A DNA stretch of 64,000 bases from Streptomyces noursei (GTDB lineage Bacteria > Actinomycetota > Actinomycetes > Streptomycetales > Streptomycetaceae). The notes below the pieces were generated by a model. That model was not told where the DNA came from, made no database searches, and worked only from the letters and a program-made list of their open reading frames with translations. Location: contig NZ_CP070326.1 in NCBI RefSeq assembly GCF_016917755.1, forward strand, positions 8,866,001-8,930,000, in the 5' to 3' direction. Numbering within the stretch: position 1 is the first letter of the stretch; each line of letters opens with the position of its first letter. The position numbers and the translations under genes were made by a program. Shown here piece after piece: positions 1 to 7,861 of this stretch.

Positions 1-2
1 CG

Positions 3-1388
3 GTGGACCAGCTGCTGGACGCCGTCCACGCGCAGCGGTTGCGGGATCTGAAGGGGTTCGGCGAGAAGACCGAGGAGAACATCCTGCACGGCATCTCGCT
101 GCTCCAGAAGGCGGGCGACGGGCGGATCCTGATCAGTGCCGCGATGGACGTCGCCGAGCAGATCACCGCGGAGCTGTCCCGGATCACCGGGTGCGGGCGG
201 TGTGCCTACGCGGGGTCGCTGCGCCGGATGCGGGAGACGATCGGGGACATCGACATCCTGGTGGCGGCCGAGCGGTCCGCGCCGTTCATGACCGCGCTGG
301 CGGAGCTCCCGTCCACCGCCGAGGTCATCGCGCACGGCGCGAAGAAGACCTCGATCCGCACCACCAACGGCCTCCAGGTGGATCTGCGGGTGCTGCCGCC
401 CGCCTCCTGGGGCGCGGGGCTCCAGTACTTCACGGGGGCCAAGGCGCACAACATCCGCACCCGTGCGATCGCGGTGCGGCACGGTCTCAAGCTGTCCGAG
501 TACGGGCTGTTCGACAGCGGGAGCGGGGAGTTGGTCGCCTCGGAGACGGAGGAGGAGATCTACGCCCGGCTGGGGCTGCCGTGGATCGCGCCGCCGCTGC
601 GCGAGGACCGGGGCGAGGTCGCCGCCGGCCTACGGGGCGAGCTGCCCGACCTGGTGACCGAGGGCGACATCCGGGGCGATCTGCACACCCACACCGACCT
701 CACCGACGGCCTGTCCCCGCTGGCGGAGATGGTCGCCGCGGCCGCCGCCCGGGGCTACAAGTACTACGCGGTCACCGACCACGCCCCGAACCTCTCCATG
801 CAGCGGATGACCGACGAGAAGATGCTCGCGCAGCGCGAAGCGGTGCGCGCCCTGGACCGCAGGCACCGCGGCATGCGGCTGCTGCACGGCACCGAACTCA
901 ACATCGGCCCGGACGGGGACGTCGACTGGCCCGATGCGTTCCTGGCGGAATTCGACCTCTGCGTGGCCTCGGTGCATTCACACTTCAATCAGAGTCGGCA
1001 GGCGCTCACCCGCCGCCTGGTGCGTGCCTGCGAGAATCCCCATGTCTCGATCATCGGGCATCCCACCACCCGTCTGATCGGTAAACGCCCGGGAATCGAC
1101 GCGGACTTCGACGCGGTATTCGAAGCCTGTGCGCGGACCGGCACCGCGCTGGAAATCAACGCCCATCCCGAGCGGCTGGACCTGTGCGACGAGGACATCC
1201 TGCGGGCCAAGCGCCACGGCGTGAAATTCGCGGTGAACTCCGACGCCCACTCCACCACGCATCTGCCCTATATGCGCTACGGAGTCGGCACGGCTCAGCG
1301 CGGCTGGCTCACGAAGGACGACATCATCAACACCTGGCCGCTCACCGCACTGCGGCGTTTCCTGCGCGGCGGCGCCCGCCGGTCGTAG
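3..1388 (+). CDS. PolX-family DNA polymerase/PHP protein (5' truncated)
   Basis: C-terminal 461 residues of a family X DNA polymerase fused to a PHP phosphoesterase. The first residues hold a helix-hairpin-helix (LKGFGEKTEENIL). A nucleotidyltransferase palm follows (AGSLRR, GDIDILVA, DLRVLP), then a C-terminal PHP domain beginning near residue 220 with GDLHTHTDLTDG and further metal-binding His and Asp residues (TDHAP, HGTELN, SVHSH, NSDAHS). Bacterial PolX proteins are usually about 570 residues, so roughly 110 N-terminal residues probably lie outside the window and the GTG at position 3 is unlikely to be the real start. Expected role is gap filling in base-excision repair with 3'-5' exonuclease activity from the PHP domain. 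The gene converges on the TetR-type gene downstream. Confidence 0.9.
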   Translation: MDQLLDAVHAQRLRDLKGFGEKTEENILHGISLLQKAGDGRILISAAMDVAEQITAELSRITGCGRCAYAGSLRRMRETIGDIDILVAAERSAPFMTALAELPSTAEVIAHGAKKTSIRTTNGLQVDLRVLPPASWGAGLQYFTGAKAHNIRTRAIAVRHGLKLSEYGLFDSGSGELVASETEEEIYARLGLPWIAPPLREDRGEVAAGLRGELPDLVTEGDIRGDLHTHTDLTDGLSPLAEMVAAAAARGYKYYAVTDHAPNLSMQRMTDEKMLAQREAVRALDRRHRGMRLLHGTELNIGPDGDVDWPDAFLAEFDLCVASVHSHFNQSRQALTRRLVRACENPHVSIIGHPTTRLIGKRPGIDADFDAVFEACARTGTALEINAHPERLDLCDEDILRAKRHGVKFAVNSDAHSTTHLPYMRYGVGTAQRGWLTKDDIINTWPLTALRRFLRGGARRS

Positions 1389-1412
1389 CAACCGGCCGGA
1401 TCCGCCGCACCG

Positions 1413-2066
1413 TCAGGCGGGCTCGGCCGCCGCTTGCTGGCCGCGGGCCCGCCGGCGCACCCGGTCGAGCAGCGCCGCGGGGTCCGGTTCGGCCTGGAGA
1501 CCGCGGAGCAGCAGCAGCCACAGATCGCCCAGGTGCTCCTCGATGTTGCGCCGCCCCTCCAGCGCGTCGGAGACGGTGTGCAGGCCGAAGAAGGCGCAGA
1601 CGATGCCGTGCGCGGTGGCGGCGGGCGGCACTCCGACGGCGAGTTCGCCGTTGCGGTCGGCCTCTTCCAGCAGCTCGGTGACGGCTTCGATCCAGCCGAG
1701 GAACGGCGCCGGGAGCTGGGTCTCGATGGCCTTGCGCTCCGCCCAGAGGCGGGCCCCGGCGCGGACCACGATGTCGTCCCGGAACGCCCGGGCCACCTCG
1801 AAGCTCAGCCCGACGAGTTTCTCCAGGGCGGGCACTCCGGGCTGTCGATAGCGGCTGATCAACTGCGGCCAGGTGGCGAAGTGCTCCTCGACGATGGCGA
1901 GGGCGAGCTTCTCCTTGCTGGCGTAGTGGAAATAGATCGCGCCGCTGGTGCGGCCGGAATGCGCGCTGATATCGCTGATGCTCGTCCCGGCATAGCCCCG
2001 TTCGTCGAACAGGGTGGCGGCCGCTTCCAGCAGGAACCTACGCGTCGTCTTCGCCCGGGTCTGCAC
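1413..2066 (-). CDS. TetR-family gamma-butyrolactone receptor-like repressor
   Basis: 217-residue TetR protein with an N-terminal HTH (TRAKTTRRFLLEAAATLF, then GYAGTSISDIS and SGAIYFHYASKEKLA) and a C-terminal ligand domain of the ArpA/ScbR type. The GTG start at 2066 is preceded by GAGGGG at good spacing; an upstream in-frame extension lacks a ribosome site. It is divergent from the afsA-type gene, the classic arrangement in which the receptor represses the butyrolactone synthase and itself until the signal binds. It could be a pseudo-receptor that answers to another ligand; the sequence alone does not decide this. Confidence 0.85.
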   Translation of the reverse strand: MQTRAKTTRRFLLEAAATLFDERGYAGTSISDISAHSGRTSGAIYFHYASKEKLALAIVEEHFATWPQLISRYRQPGVPALEKLVGLSFEVARAFRDDIVVRAGARLWAERKAIETQLPAPFLGWIEAVTELLEEADRNGELAVGVPPAATAHGIVCAFFGLHTVSDALEGRRNIEEHLGDLWLLLLRGLQAEPDPAALLDRVRRRARGQQAAAEPA

Positions 2067-2193
2067 ATGCCCCTCAGATGTCGTCCTCGTGCCAGCTGCA
2101 GGAAATCTACCGCGGTCGGCCACCGCCAATTCGCGATGCCGCCCGGCACTTCCCCACGGTGCGCATGTTCGAATTTCGATATTCCCTAGTCAT
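2067..2193. promoter_or_regulatory. Divergent receptor/AfsA promoter region with two palindromes
   Basis: 127-bp divergent intergenic region. It contains the 8-bp palindrome ACCGCGGT (2109-2116), loosely like the core of butyrolactone-receptor sites, and a 14-bp near-palindrome GAATTTCGATATTC (2171-2184, one mismatched pair) just upstream of the afsA-type start. No clear Shine-Dalgarno precedes the ATG at 2194. Either palindrome could be the receptor operator; this is inference from position and symmetry. Confidence 0.45.
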
Positions 2194-3114
2194 ATGAATA
2201 CGTCACCTGTCGGCACGGTCGGCGGGCGCGGACCGCTCAGCTGGTCCCGCACCGTCGAGCGGGAGTTGGTGCACCGGACCTCCGTGGCGGAGGTCCTCCT
2301 CACGGACGTCCGGCGGGCGGACGCCGCGGACGCCTTCGAGGCGGCGGCGTCCTGGCCGCGCGCCCATACGACGTTCCCGCGCGACGGGTCGCAGCGGCAC
2401 AGCCCGCTGGTCCTGGTGGAGACCCTGCGCCAACTCGGGCTGTACGTCCCGCTGCGGTTCCACGGGGTGCCGGCGGCGTGCCACGCGATCATCACCGACC
2501 TGTATTTCCGCCTGCGCCCGGAGAGCGAGCCGCCGGCCGGGCCCGGCGCGACCGAGATCACCTGCCGTGCCCGGGTGAGCGACGTCCGACGGGCCCGGGA
2601 CGGCTCCGTCACCGGCCTGCGGCTGGACGTCGCCTTCGCCGCCCGCGGAGCGGTGTTCGGCCGGGGCGGCGGCGGGGTGCGGTTCGTGGACGGGGCGGGC
2701 TACGCCGCACTGCGGGCGAGGAGTGCGCCCGGGCCGACGTCACCCCTGCCCCGGACGACGGCACACCGGCCGGCAGCCGCCGCGCTGACGGTGAACCACC
2801 CCCAGGACGCGGTCCTCGCCGAGGACGGCGACGGGTTACTGGTGGCGCCGGCCGACCCGCTGCACCCGTTCCTCTTCGACCACCCCACCGACCACACGCC
2901 CGGGATCGTGCTGTTGGAGGCCGCGCGGCAGGCCGTGGCCCACCGCAGCCGGGGTGCGCTGGCCCGGCCGTGCGCCGGGCGCCTGAAGGCGGTCAGGTTC
3001 ACCGAACTCACGCCGCCCGCACGGGTGCTGTGCATCGGTCACCACTCGACCTGGGTGTTCCGCGTCGTCCAGGACGGCACACCAACGGCCTATGGAACCC
3101 TCAGTTACCCATAG
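2194..3114 (+). CDS. AfsA/ScbA-family butyrolactone biosynthesis protein
   Basis: 306-residue A-factor synthase-type protein with two AfsA hotdog repeats. The first half contains TSVAEVLLTD and SPLVLVETLRQ; the second contains NHPQDAVLAE and HPFLFDHPTDH-PGIVLLEAARQA, matching the two conserved blocks of the family. These enzymes condense a beta-ketoacyl-ACP with dihydroxyacetone phosphate to make the butyrolactone signal precursor. The start ATG at 2194 was chosen because homology begins shortly after it and the upstream frame runs through the receptor gene. Divergent receptor and a downstream HAD phosphatase form a plausible signal-synthesis group. Confidence 0.9.
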   Translation: MNTSPVGTVGGRGPLSWSRTVERELVHRTSVAEVLLTDVRRADAADAFEAAASWPRAHTTFPRDGSQRHSPLVLVETLRQLGLYVPLRFHGVPAACHAIITDLYFRLRPESEPPAGPGATEITCRARVSDVRRARDGSVTGLRLDVAFAARGAVFGRGGGGVRFVDGAGYAALRARSAPGPTSPLPRTTAHRPAAAALTVNHPQDAVLAEDGDGLLVAPADPLHPFLFDHPTDHTPGIVLLEAARQAVAHRSRGALARPCAGRLKAVRFTELTPPARVLCIGHHSTWVFRVVQDGTPTAYGTLSYP

Positions 3115-3172
3115 GGCATAAAATATGGACATTTATCGACCTATTGACCCTGCTGCGCGGTCGTCCGTAACG

Positions 3173-3184
3173 TAACGATCGTTA
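3173..3184. promoter_or_regulatory. Perfect 12-bp palindrome between afsA-type and HAD genes
   Basis: TAACGATCGTTA is a perfect palindrome in a short AT-richer stretch between the afsA-type stop and the HAD start, about 160 bp before the latter. Position and symmetry suggest an operator for a TetR-type repressor controlling the phosphatase gene; it could also be part of a terminator. Assignment to the neighbouring receptor is inference. Confidence 0.35.
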
Positions 3185-3341
3185 TTTTCCGACGCCGAGC
3201 GCGCCCAGGTCTCCCGGTCCGGGAGCCGCCCTCCGCCGGAACCCCTCAGCCCGCTGCCGCGGCCGCGCACCGACACCGTCCTGCCTTCCGAGGCGCCCGG
3301 TCGCGTCGCCGCCCGCCGGGCCCATCGGAACGGAATCTCGG

Positions 3342-4061
3342 ATGACCGCACACCGCATCCTTTCCTGGACCCCAGCCGCCGTGGTCTTCGACTGCGACGG
3401 CACGTTGATGGACACCGAACGCCACTGGGTGGACGCCCGTGACACGGTGCTGCGCGAGTACGGCCACGTCCCCGCGCCCGGCTTCTCGGAACAGGCCCGG
3501 GGCCTGCACTACACCGCGTGCGGACGGCTGATGGCCGAGTCCGTCGGCCGGCCGGAGCTGACCGAGGAGCTGACCGCGGCGCTGCTCGACCGCTTCCGGC
3601 AGCGCGTCACCGCACATCCGACGACCATGCCCGGCGCCCCCGAACTGGTGCGCTCGGCCGCGCAGTTCGCACCGCTGGCGGTGGCCAGCAACTGCCCGCT
3701 GGAGGTCGTCGAGTCCTGCCTCGACGTGGCCGGGCTGCGGCGGTACTTCGACCATGTCGTGGTGCCCGACGCCACCACCAGACCCAAGCCGTATCCGGAC
3801 GTCTATCTCACCGCGTCCCGGCTCTGCGGGGTCGAGCCGGCCCGCGCGCTGGCCGTCGAGGACTCGCACTGCGGCATCCAGGCCGCCGCGGCGGCGGGGT
3901 TGCGGGTGATCGGCGTCGGCCCGCGGCCCGCCGGGCCGGCCGACGCGCTGGCCGACTGGTGGGTCCGTTCCCTGGAAGAGCCGGCCGTGCAGGGCTGGGC
4001 GGGGGCCCGCATCCCGGCCCAGGGTTCCGGGCCGGGCTCCGCCGGGAACGGCACCCGGTAG
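3342..4061 (+). CDS. HAD-superfamily phosphatase (beta-phosphoglucomutase-like)
   Basis: 239-residue HAD hydrolase with motif I FDCDGTLMDTE near residue 19, a helical cap, motif II in AVASNCPLE, the lysine of motif III in TRPKPYPD, and motif IV VEDSHCGIQAA. Proteins of this subgroup dephosphorylate small sugar or alcohol phosphates. A phosphatase step is postulated in A-factor-type butyrolactone synthesis, and HAD genes are often found beside afsA homologues, so the neighbourhood suggests removal of the phosphate from the butenolide or butanolide intermediate. That role is inference; a housekeeping substrate is equally compatible with the sequence. Confidence 0.85.
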   Translation: MTAHRILSWTPAAVVFDCDGTLMDTERHWVDARDTVLREYGHVPAPGFSEQARGLHYTACGRLMAESVGRPELTEELTAALLDRFRQRVTAHPTTMPGAPELVRSAAQFAPLAVASNCPLEVVESCLDVAGLRRYFDHVVVPDATTRPKPYPDVYLTASRLCGVEPARALAVEDSHCGIQAAAAAGLRVIGVGPRPAGPADALADWWVRSLEEPAVQGWAGARIPAQGSGPGSAGNGTR

Positions 4062-4090
4062 CGCCCGGACGCCTTATCGCCCGGGCGGGT

Positions 4091-4103
4091 TAGGGTGGGG
4101 GCA
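4091..4103 (+). promoter_or_regulatory. Putative promoter -10 (TAGGGT) of the phosphotransferase gene
   Basis: TAGGGT at 4091-4096, six bases before an ATG (4103) that is followed after one codon by a stop (ATG CTT TGA). The spacing is that of leaderless-type promoters elsewhere in this window, so transcription may start at 4103 and give an 89-nt leader for the downstream kinase gene. Confidence 0.4.
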
Positions 4104-4191
4104 TGCTTTGACGCCTGCCCGCGGCCCGGGCACCCCCGCCACCTCCTTCGTTCCCGCATCCCTGATCCGGATCCACGAAGGAGAGTTCCCG

Positions 4192-5118
4192 ATGACCACG
4201 TCGGCCCTGATCGACGTCCCCGACGCGTTCGTCGCGTCCTACGGTGCGCACGGCGCCGCGGAGCGTGCCTGGCTGACCGAGCTGCCCGCGCTGGGCGCGG
4301 CGTTCCTCGACCGCTGGGCACTGCGGCCGGACGGCCCCGCCCGCTACGGCATGGCCTCGCTCGTCCTGCCGGTGCGGCAGGCGGACGCAACGCCCGCCGC
4401 GCTCAAGCTCCAACGGCCGCGGGAGGAGACCGCCGGCGCCACGTCCGGCCTGCGGGCCTGGCGCGGCAACGGCATCGTCCGCCTGCTCGACCACGACGAG
4501 GCCAGCGCCACCCAGTTGCTGGAACGGCTGGACGCCAGCCGGCCGTTGTCGGCGGTGCCCGACGACACCGAGGCGCTGCGGATCCTGGCCGAACTGATGG
4601 CGCGGCTGGTGGCGGTGCCCGCCCCGGCGGGGCTGCGGCAGCTCGCCGACCTCGCCGCCGCCATGCTCGACCAGACCCCGCAGGCCGTCCGCGCACTGCA
4701 CGACCCGGCGGAGCGGCGGCTGGTGCGCTCCTGTGCGTCCGCCGTGGCCGGGCTGCTCGGCGAGAGCGGGGACCGGCTGCTGCACTGGGACCTGCACTAC
4801 GACAACGTGCTGGCCGGCGAACGGGAGCCGTGGCTGGCCATCGACCCCGAACCGCTGGCCGGCGACCCCGGCTTCGAGCTGCTGCCCGCCCTGGACAACC
4901 GATGGGACGACGTGGTGGCGACCGGCGACGTCCGGCGGGCGGTGCTGCGCCGCTTCGACCTGCTGACCGAGGTGGTGGGCCTGGACCGCGAACGGGCCGC
5001 GGGCTGGACGCTCGGCCGGGTCCTGCAGAACGCCCTGTGGGACGTCGAGGACGGCGAGTCCGCCCTCGACGCGGACCAAGTCGCCATCGCCACCGCACTG
5101 TTGGAGCACCGGATGTGA
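4192..5118 (+). CDS. Aminoglycoside/hydroxyurea-type antibiotic phosphotransferase
   Basis: 308-residue kinase of the APH(6)/streptomycin 6-kinase type. It has an N-terminal ATP-binding lobe with the lysine in AALKLQRP, the phosphotransfer loop LLHWDLHYDNVLAG (HxDxxxxN) and the metal site AIDPEPLAGDPGFELL. The ATG at 4192 follows GAAGGAGAG at good spacing. The family transfers ATP gamma-phosphate to antibiotic hydroxyls, but most chromosomal Streptomyces members have no known substrate. It sits alone on its own promoter downstream of the butyrolactone group, with nothing nearby indicating an aminoglycoside cluster. Confidence 0.85.
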   Translation: MTTSALIDVPDAFVASYGAHGAAERAWLTELPALGAAFLDRWALRPDGPARYGMASLVLPVRQADATPAALKLQRPREETAGATSGLRAWRGNGIVRLLDHDEASATQLLERLDASRPLSAVPDDTEALRILAELMARLVAVPAPAGLRQLADLAAAMLDQTPQAVRALHDPAERRLVRSCASAVAGLLGESGDRLLHWDLHYDNVLAGEREPWLAIDPEPLAGDPGFELLPALDNRWDDVVATGDVRRAVLRRFDLLTEVVGLDRERAAGWTLGRVLQNALWDVEDGESALDADQVAIATALLEHRM

Positions 5119-5288
5119 CGCGGCCGATGAGGCACCGCGGTCGGGCGTGAGCCGTCGTCACCGCCCGGGCCGCCGCGCCGCGCCGTGTTCCGCGGCGCGG
5201 CGGCCTTCTGCCATGCTGCCGGGCGGGGCACTCCCCCGCCCGGCAGGGGAACCGCGCCCGTCGTGACCGGCCGACGAAGGGGCAGCAC

Positions 5289-5702
5289 GTGAACGACACG
5301 GACGAGCAGGACACCGGCCTCCCGCGGGACGCCGCGCGGATCGCGCTGACCGACTCCGCCGCCGCGCTGCTGCGGTCGCTGCGGGAGCAGCACGGGCCGC
5401 TGATGTTCCATCAGTCCGGCGGCTGCTGCGACGGCAGCGCACCGATGTGCTACCCGGCCGGAGAGTTCCGTACCGGCGCGTCCGATGTGCTGCTGGAGCG
5501 GCTGGCGGTGGACGGAGTGCCCGAACCGGTGGGGTTCTGGATGTCGGCCGACCAGTTCGCCCGCTGGCGGCACACGCATCTGACCGTGGATGTCGTACCG
5601 GGGCGGGGCAGCGGCTTCTCACTGGAGGCGCCGGAGGGGGTGCGATTCCTGATCCGCTCGCGGCTCTTCACCGACGAGGAGCGGGCCCGGCTCGGCGAGT
5701 GA
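5289..5702 (+). CDS. DUF779 domain-containing protein
   Basis: 137-residue protein with the DUF779 signature: LMFHQSGGCCDGSAPMC near the centre and a C-terminal GSGFSLEAPEGVRFL-type segment. The Cys pair and the following Cys suggest a metal or redox site. DUF779 genes are frequently next to acetaldehyde/aldehyde dehydrogenases in actinomycetes, but none is adjacent here. GTG start at 5289 with GAAGGGG upstream. Function is unknown; it ends before a strong hairpin terminator. Confidence 0.8.
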   Translation: MNDTDEQDTGLPRDAARIALTDSAAALLRSLREQHGPLMFHQSGGCCDGSAPMCYPAGEFRTGASDVLLERLAVDGVPEPVGFWMSADQFARWRHTHLTVDVVPGRGSGFSLEAPEGVRFLIRSRLFTDEERARLGE

Positions 5703-5741
5703 GGCCCGCACGGGCGGCAGCGGCAGGCGCACGCGGCAATG

Positions 5742-5779
5742 GTGAGACCCCGCGCACGGGGGAGAACGCGGGGTCTCAC
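5742..5779. terminator. Bidirectional hairpin terminator
   Basis: Perfect 13-bp inverted repeat GTGAGACCCCGCG / CGCGGGGTCTCAC with a 12-nt loop, between the convergent DUF779 gene and the gene ending at 5885. It probably terminates both transcripts. Confidence 0.8.
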
Positions 5780-5884
5780 TGGGAATAACGGAGTGCGGGC
5801 GGTCGGGGTTCCCCTCGGGCGAAGATTTCGCGAAAGAATTTTTTTCCGGGCCGGGAGCCGGGCCCCGACGGGAGGCCCGGGCGG

Positions 5885-6832
5885 CTACGACTCGTCCTGC
5901 ACCAGGCGCTCCAACATGTCCTGGAACTCCATGTCGACCACCACCCGCAGGCCGTCGCCGTCCGGTTCGCTCAGCGGTGTCATCATCCCGCGGCGCCACC
6001 AGTACACCCGGGGGCTGATCGCGCCCGCCGCGTCCTCGTGGCCGGCCGCCGCGAACTGCGCCATGGCCTGGAGCGCCGGGATGACCTGGGCGTCGTGGAT
6101 GCGGTGGAACGCCAGCTGATGGCGGAAGGGCAGGGCGACCAGGGCGCCGTCCCGGGTGAGGGCGGTGCCCATGAGACGTTCGACCAGGTCGTCGAGGACG
6201 AGCACCCGGCTCGCGGTGAAGAAGGAGTCGCCGAGCAGCACTTCGAACGCCGAGCCGTCGCCGCGCCGGACCGTCTCGTGCCCCTCGACCGGCAGGGCGC
6301 GCAGGTTGTTCATGGCGCGGATGCGCAGCTCGGCCACGTCGCCGAGGTCGCTGAGGGAGTCCTCGCTGAGCATCTGGACGGCCTCGGGCAGGTCGAGGGC
6401 GAGCACCTCGCGCAATCCGGGGGCCGGTTCGTGGCCGTAGCGGAAGGCGTCGGAGGCGGGCAGGGTCTCCTGGGCGACGATCCGGGGGTAGAGGCAGGCC
6501 CGGATCTCGTCGTGGGAGAGGATCTCCAGCGGCTGCGGGCCGTCCATGGTGCGCAGCACCTTGCCGACGTGGTCGCGGATGAGCCGTGGCCAGCAGCGCT
6601 CGCCGCGGCGGTCGCGGTGACAGACGGCGGCCAGATTGCCGAGGCCGAACTGGCGGCCCGCGGAGTCGGTGACCACTCCCGGATAGGCGGTGACCTCCAG
6701 ACCGTGCTCGGCGAACGTCTGCCGGACCTCGGATCTGAAGACCCGGCCTTCCCGCTCCGAGAAGAAGCTGAACTCCTCGTCGCGTGCGAGCTCGCGGGGA
6801 TCCCGCTTCGGTCCTCGGCGGAACAGACCCAT
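5885..6832 (-). CDS. Conserved hypothetical protein
   Basis: 315-residue soluble protein beginning MGLFRRGPKRDPRELARDEEF. The ATG at 6832 has GGAAGAG just upstream; the longer in-frame extension is not supported. No signal peptide, membrane segment or catalytic motif was recognised. It is acidic, has a CHRDRRGERCW segment with two Cys near residue 95, and ends with a conserved-looking hydrophobic and acidic stretch (VVVDMEFQDMLERLVQDES). I do not recognise the family with certainty. It stands alone between a terminator and the MITE/LPMO region. Confidence 0.75.
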   Translation of the reverse strand: MGLFRRGPKRDPRELARDEEFSFFSEREGRVFRSEVRQTFAEHGLEVTAYPGVVTDSAGRQFGLGNLAAVCHRDRRGERCWPRLIRDHVGKVLRTMDGPQPLEILSHDEIRACLYPRIVAQETLPASDAFRYGHEPAPGLREVLALDLPEAVQMLSEDSLSDLGDVAELRIRAMNNLRALPVEGHETVRRGDGSAFEVLLGDSFFTASRVLVLDDLVERLMGTALTRDGALVALPFRHQLAFHRIHDAQVIPALQAMAQFAAAGHEDAAGAISPRVYWWRRGMMTPLSEPDGDGLRVVVDMEFQDMLERLVQDES

Positions 6833-7073
6833 CTCTTCCTCCCGGCTGCGGCCGGCCGCATCGGTCCTTGAATGCGCCGATCGTAACGGGTGCCCCTGAC
6901 AGCGGCGTCGCCCCGCGTCCGGGACGGAACGCGGGGCGACGGTGGGGGACGGTGAGCAGAGAAGGGAGAAGGCGGACCGGGGGAAAGAAGAGGCGACGGA
7001 CCGCGGGCCAGGTCGGGGCCGCCCTGTCCCGCCTGCCGTCCGGGCGACCACGGGACCGTGCGGACACCACCGA

Positions 7074-7263
7074 AGGGTTGTCCCGTGATCCCTGGCGGGC
7101 GCGCGGCGTCAGATGCGGCCCTCCCCCAGCTGACGCCGGGAGGTACCCCCACGCCGCGTTGTCGGAACATCCGGATACACCCGGTATCCGGATGCCCCTC
7201 CGCCTTGCGATGCACCGCATCTGACGCCGTGCGCTGATCCACCAGGAATTACGGGACAACCCT
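7074..7263. mobile_element. MITE with ~45-bp imperfect terminal inverted repeats
   Basis: A 190-bp non-coding segment flanked by inverted repeats. Left AGGGTTGTCCCGTGATCC (7074-7091) matches the complement of 7245-7263 with two differences, and similarity continues inward to a shared GGCGTCAGATGCGG block on both sides. The middle holds a stem CCCCCAGCTGACGCCGGGAGGTACCCCC (split here: arms 7123-7131 and 7137-7150). The right end overlaps the LPMO stop codon. Size and ends resemble IS-derived MITEs of Streptomyces; no transposase gene is present. Confidence 0.65.
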
Positions 7264-7778
7264 TAGCCGATGTTGACGTCGATGCAGGCGTAGAAGGCGT
7301 TCGCGGTGTCGGCGATGTTCCAGACCGCGAGGATCTTCTGCTGGCCCTTGATGTTGCCGAAGTTGACGGTGTGGGAGACCTCGGCCGGGGGCTGGGCACC
7401 GTGGCCGTCGACCTCGGCGACCTTCTGGCCGTTGGCGAAGTACTGCCAGTTGGTGGTGGCGTGCCGGGCCGTGAACCGCCAGGTGAAGGTCTGGCTGCTG
7501 TTGATCGGGGTGACCTTCCACGGCTTGGAGTCGTCGTCCAGGTCGGCGAACTGGCTGTTGCCGCCGCTGCAACTCGTCAGCCCCTTGGGCCCTTCGACGC
7601 TCTGCGGCTCCCACTTGATGGGGCCGCAGTCGACGGTGCCGGCGGCGCACTGGGCCTGCCGGCTAGGAGGCGAGGAGACGTAACCGTGGGCACTGGCCGA
7701 GCCGACCGGCAGACCGACGACGAGGAGGGGGGCGATGCCGGCGCCCAGGGCGAGGGCCAGCCTTCTCTTCTTGTTCAT
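7263..7778 (-). CDS. AA10 lytic polysaccharide monooxygenase (secreted)
   Basis: 171-residue secreted copper enzyme. A signal peptide (MNKKRRLALALGAG, hydrophobic core, ASA) is followed directly by mature HGYVSSPPSRQ, whose N-terminal His is the first ligand of the histidine brace. The second His is in FTARHATTNWQYF. The conserved CGPIKWEPQ and the final AFYACIDVNI segments fit AA10. It would oxidatively cleave chitin or cellulose outside the cell. A DasR-like operator 50 bp upstream of the start supports chitin use. It has no carbohydrate-binding module. Its stop codon lies in the right end of a MITE. Confidence 0.93.
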   Translation of the reverse strand: MNKKRRLALALGAGIAPLLVVGLPVGSASAHGYVSSPPSRQAQCAAGTVDCGPIKWEPQSVEGPKGLTSCSGGNSQFADLDDDSKPWKVTPINSSQTFTWRFTARHATTNWQYFANGQKVAEVDGHGAQPPAEVSHTVNFGNIKGQQKILAVWNIADTANAFYACIDVNIG

Positions 7779-7827
7779 GTCAACCCTTTCGCGTAGGGGG
7801 GTGGTTGACGTGAGGGCATGCCAGGTG

Positions 7828-7843
7828 ATTGGTCTAGACTTAA
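7828..7843. promoter_or_regulatory. DasR-responsive element (dre) candidate
   Basis: ATTGGTCTAGACTTAA contains the dre core TGGTCTAGAC (consensus of the form ACTGGTCTAGACCAGT). It lies 50 bp upstream of the LPMO start and just after the end of the lacI-type gene. DasR, the GntR-type N-acetylglucosamine regulator, controls chitinolytic genes in Streptomyces, so the match fits the target. Confidence 0.7.
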
Positions 7844-7861
7844 CGCTCTGACCGCGTACGG

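Noticed and set aside
4103..4111. ATG CTT TGA after TAGGGT as a functional minimal ORF
   Set aside because: Two codons are too little to support; the ATG may just be the transcription start. Recorded under the promoter entry only.
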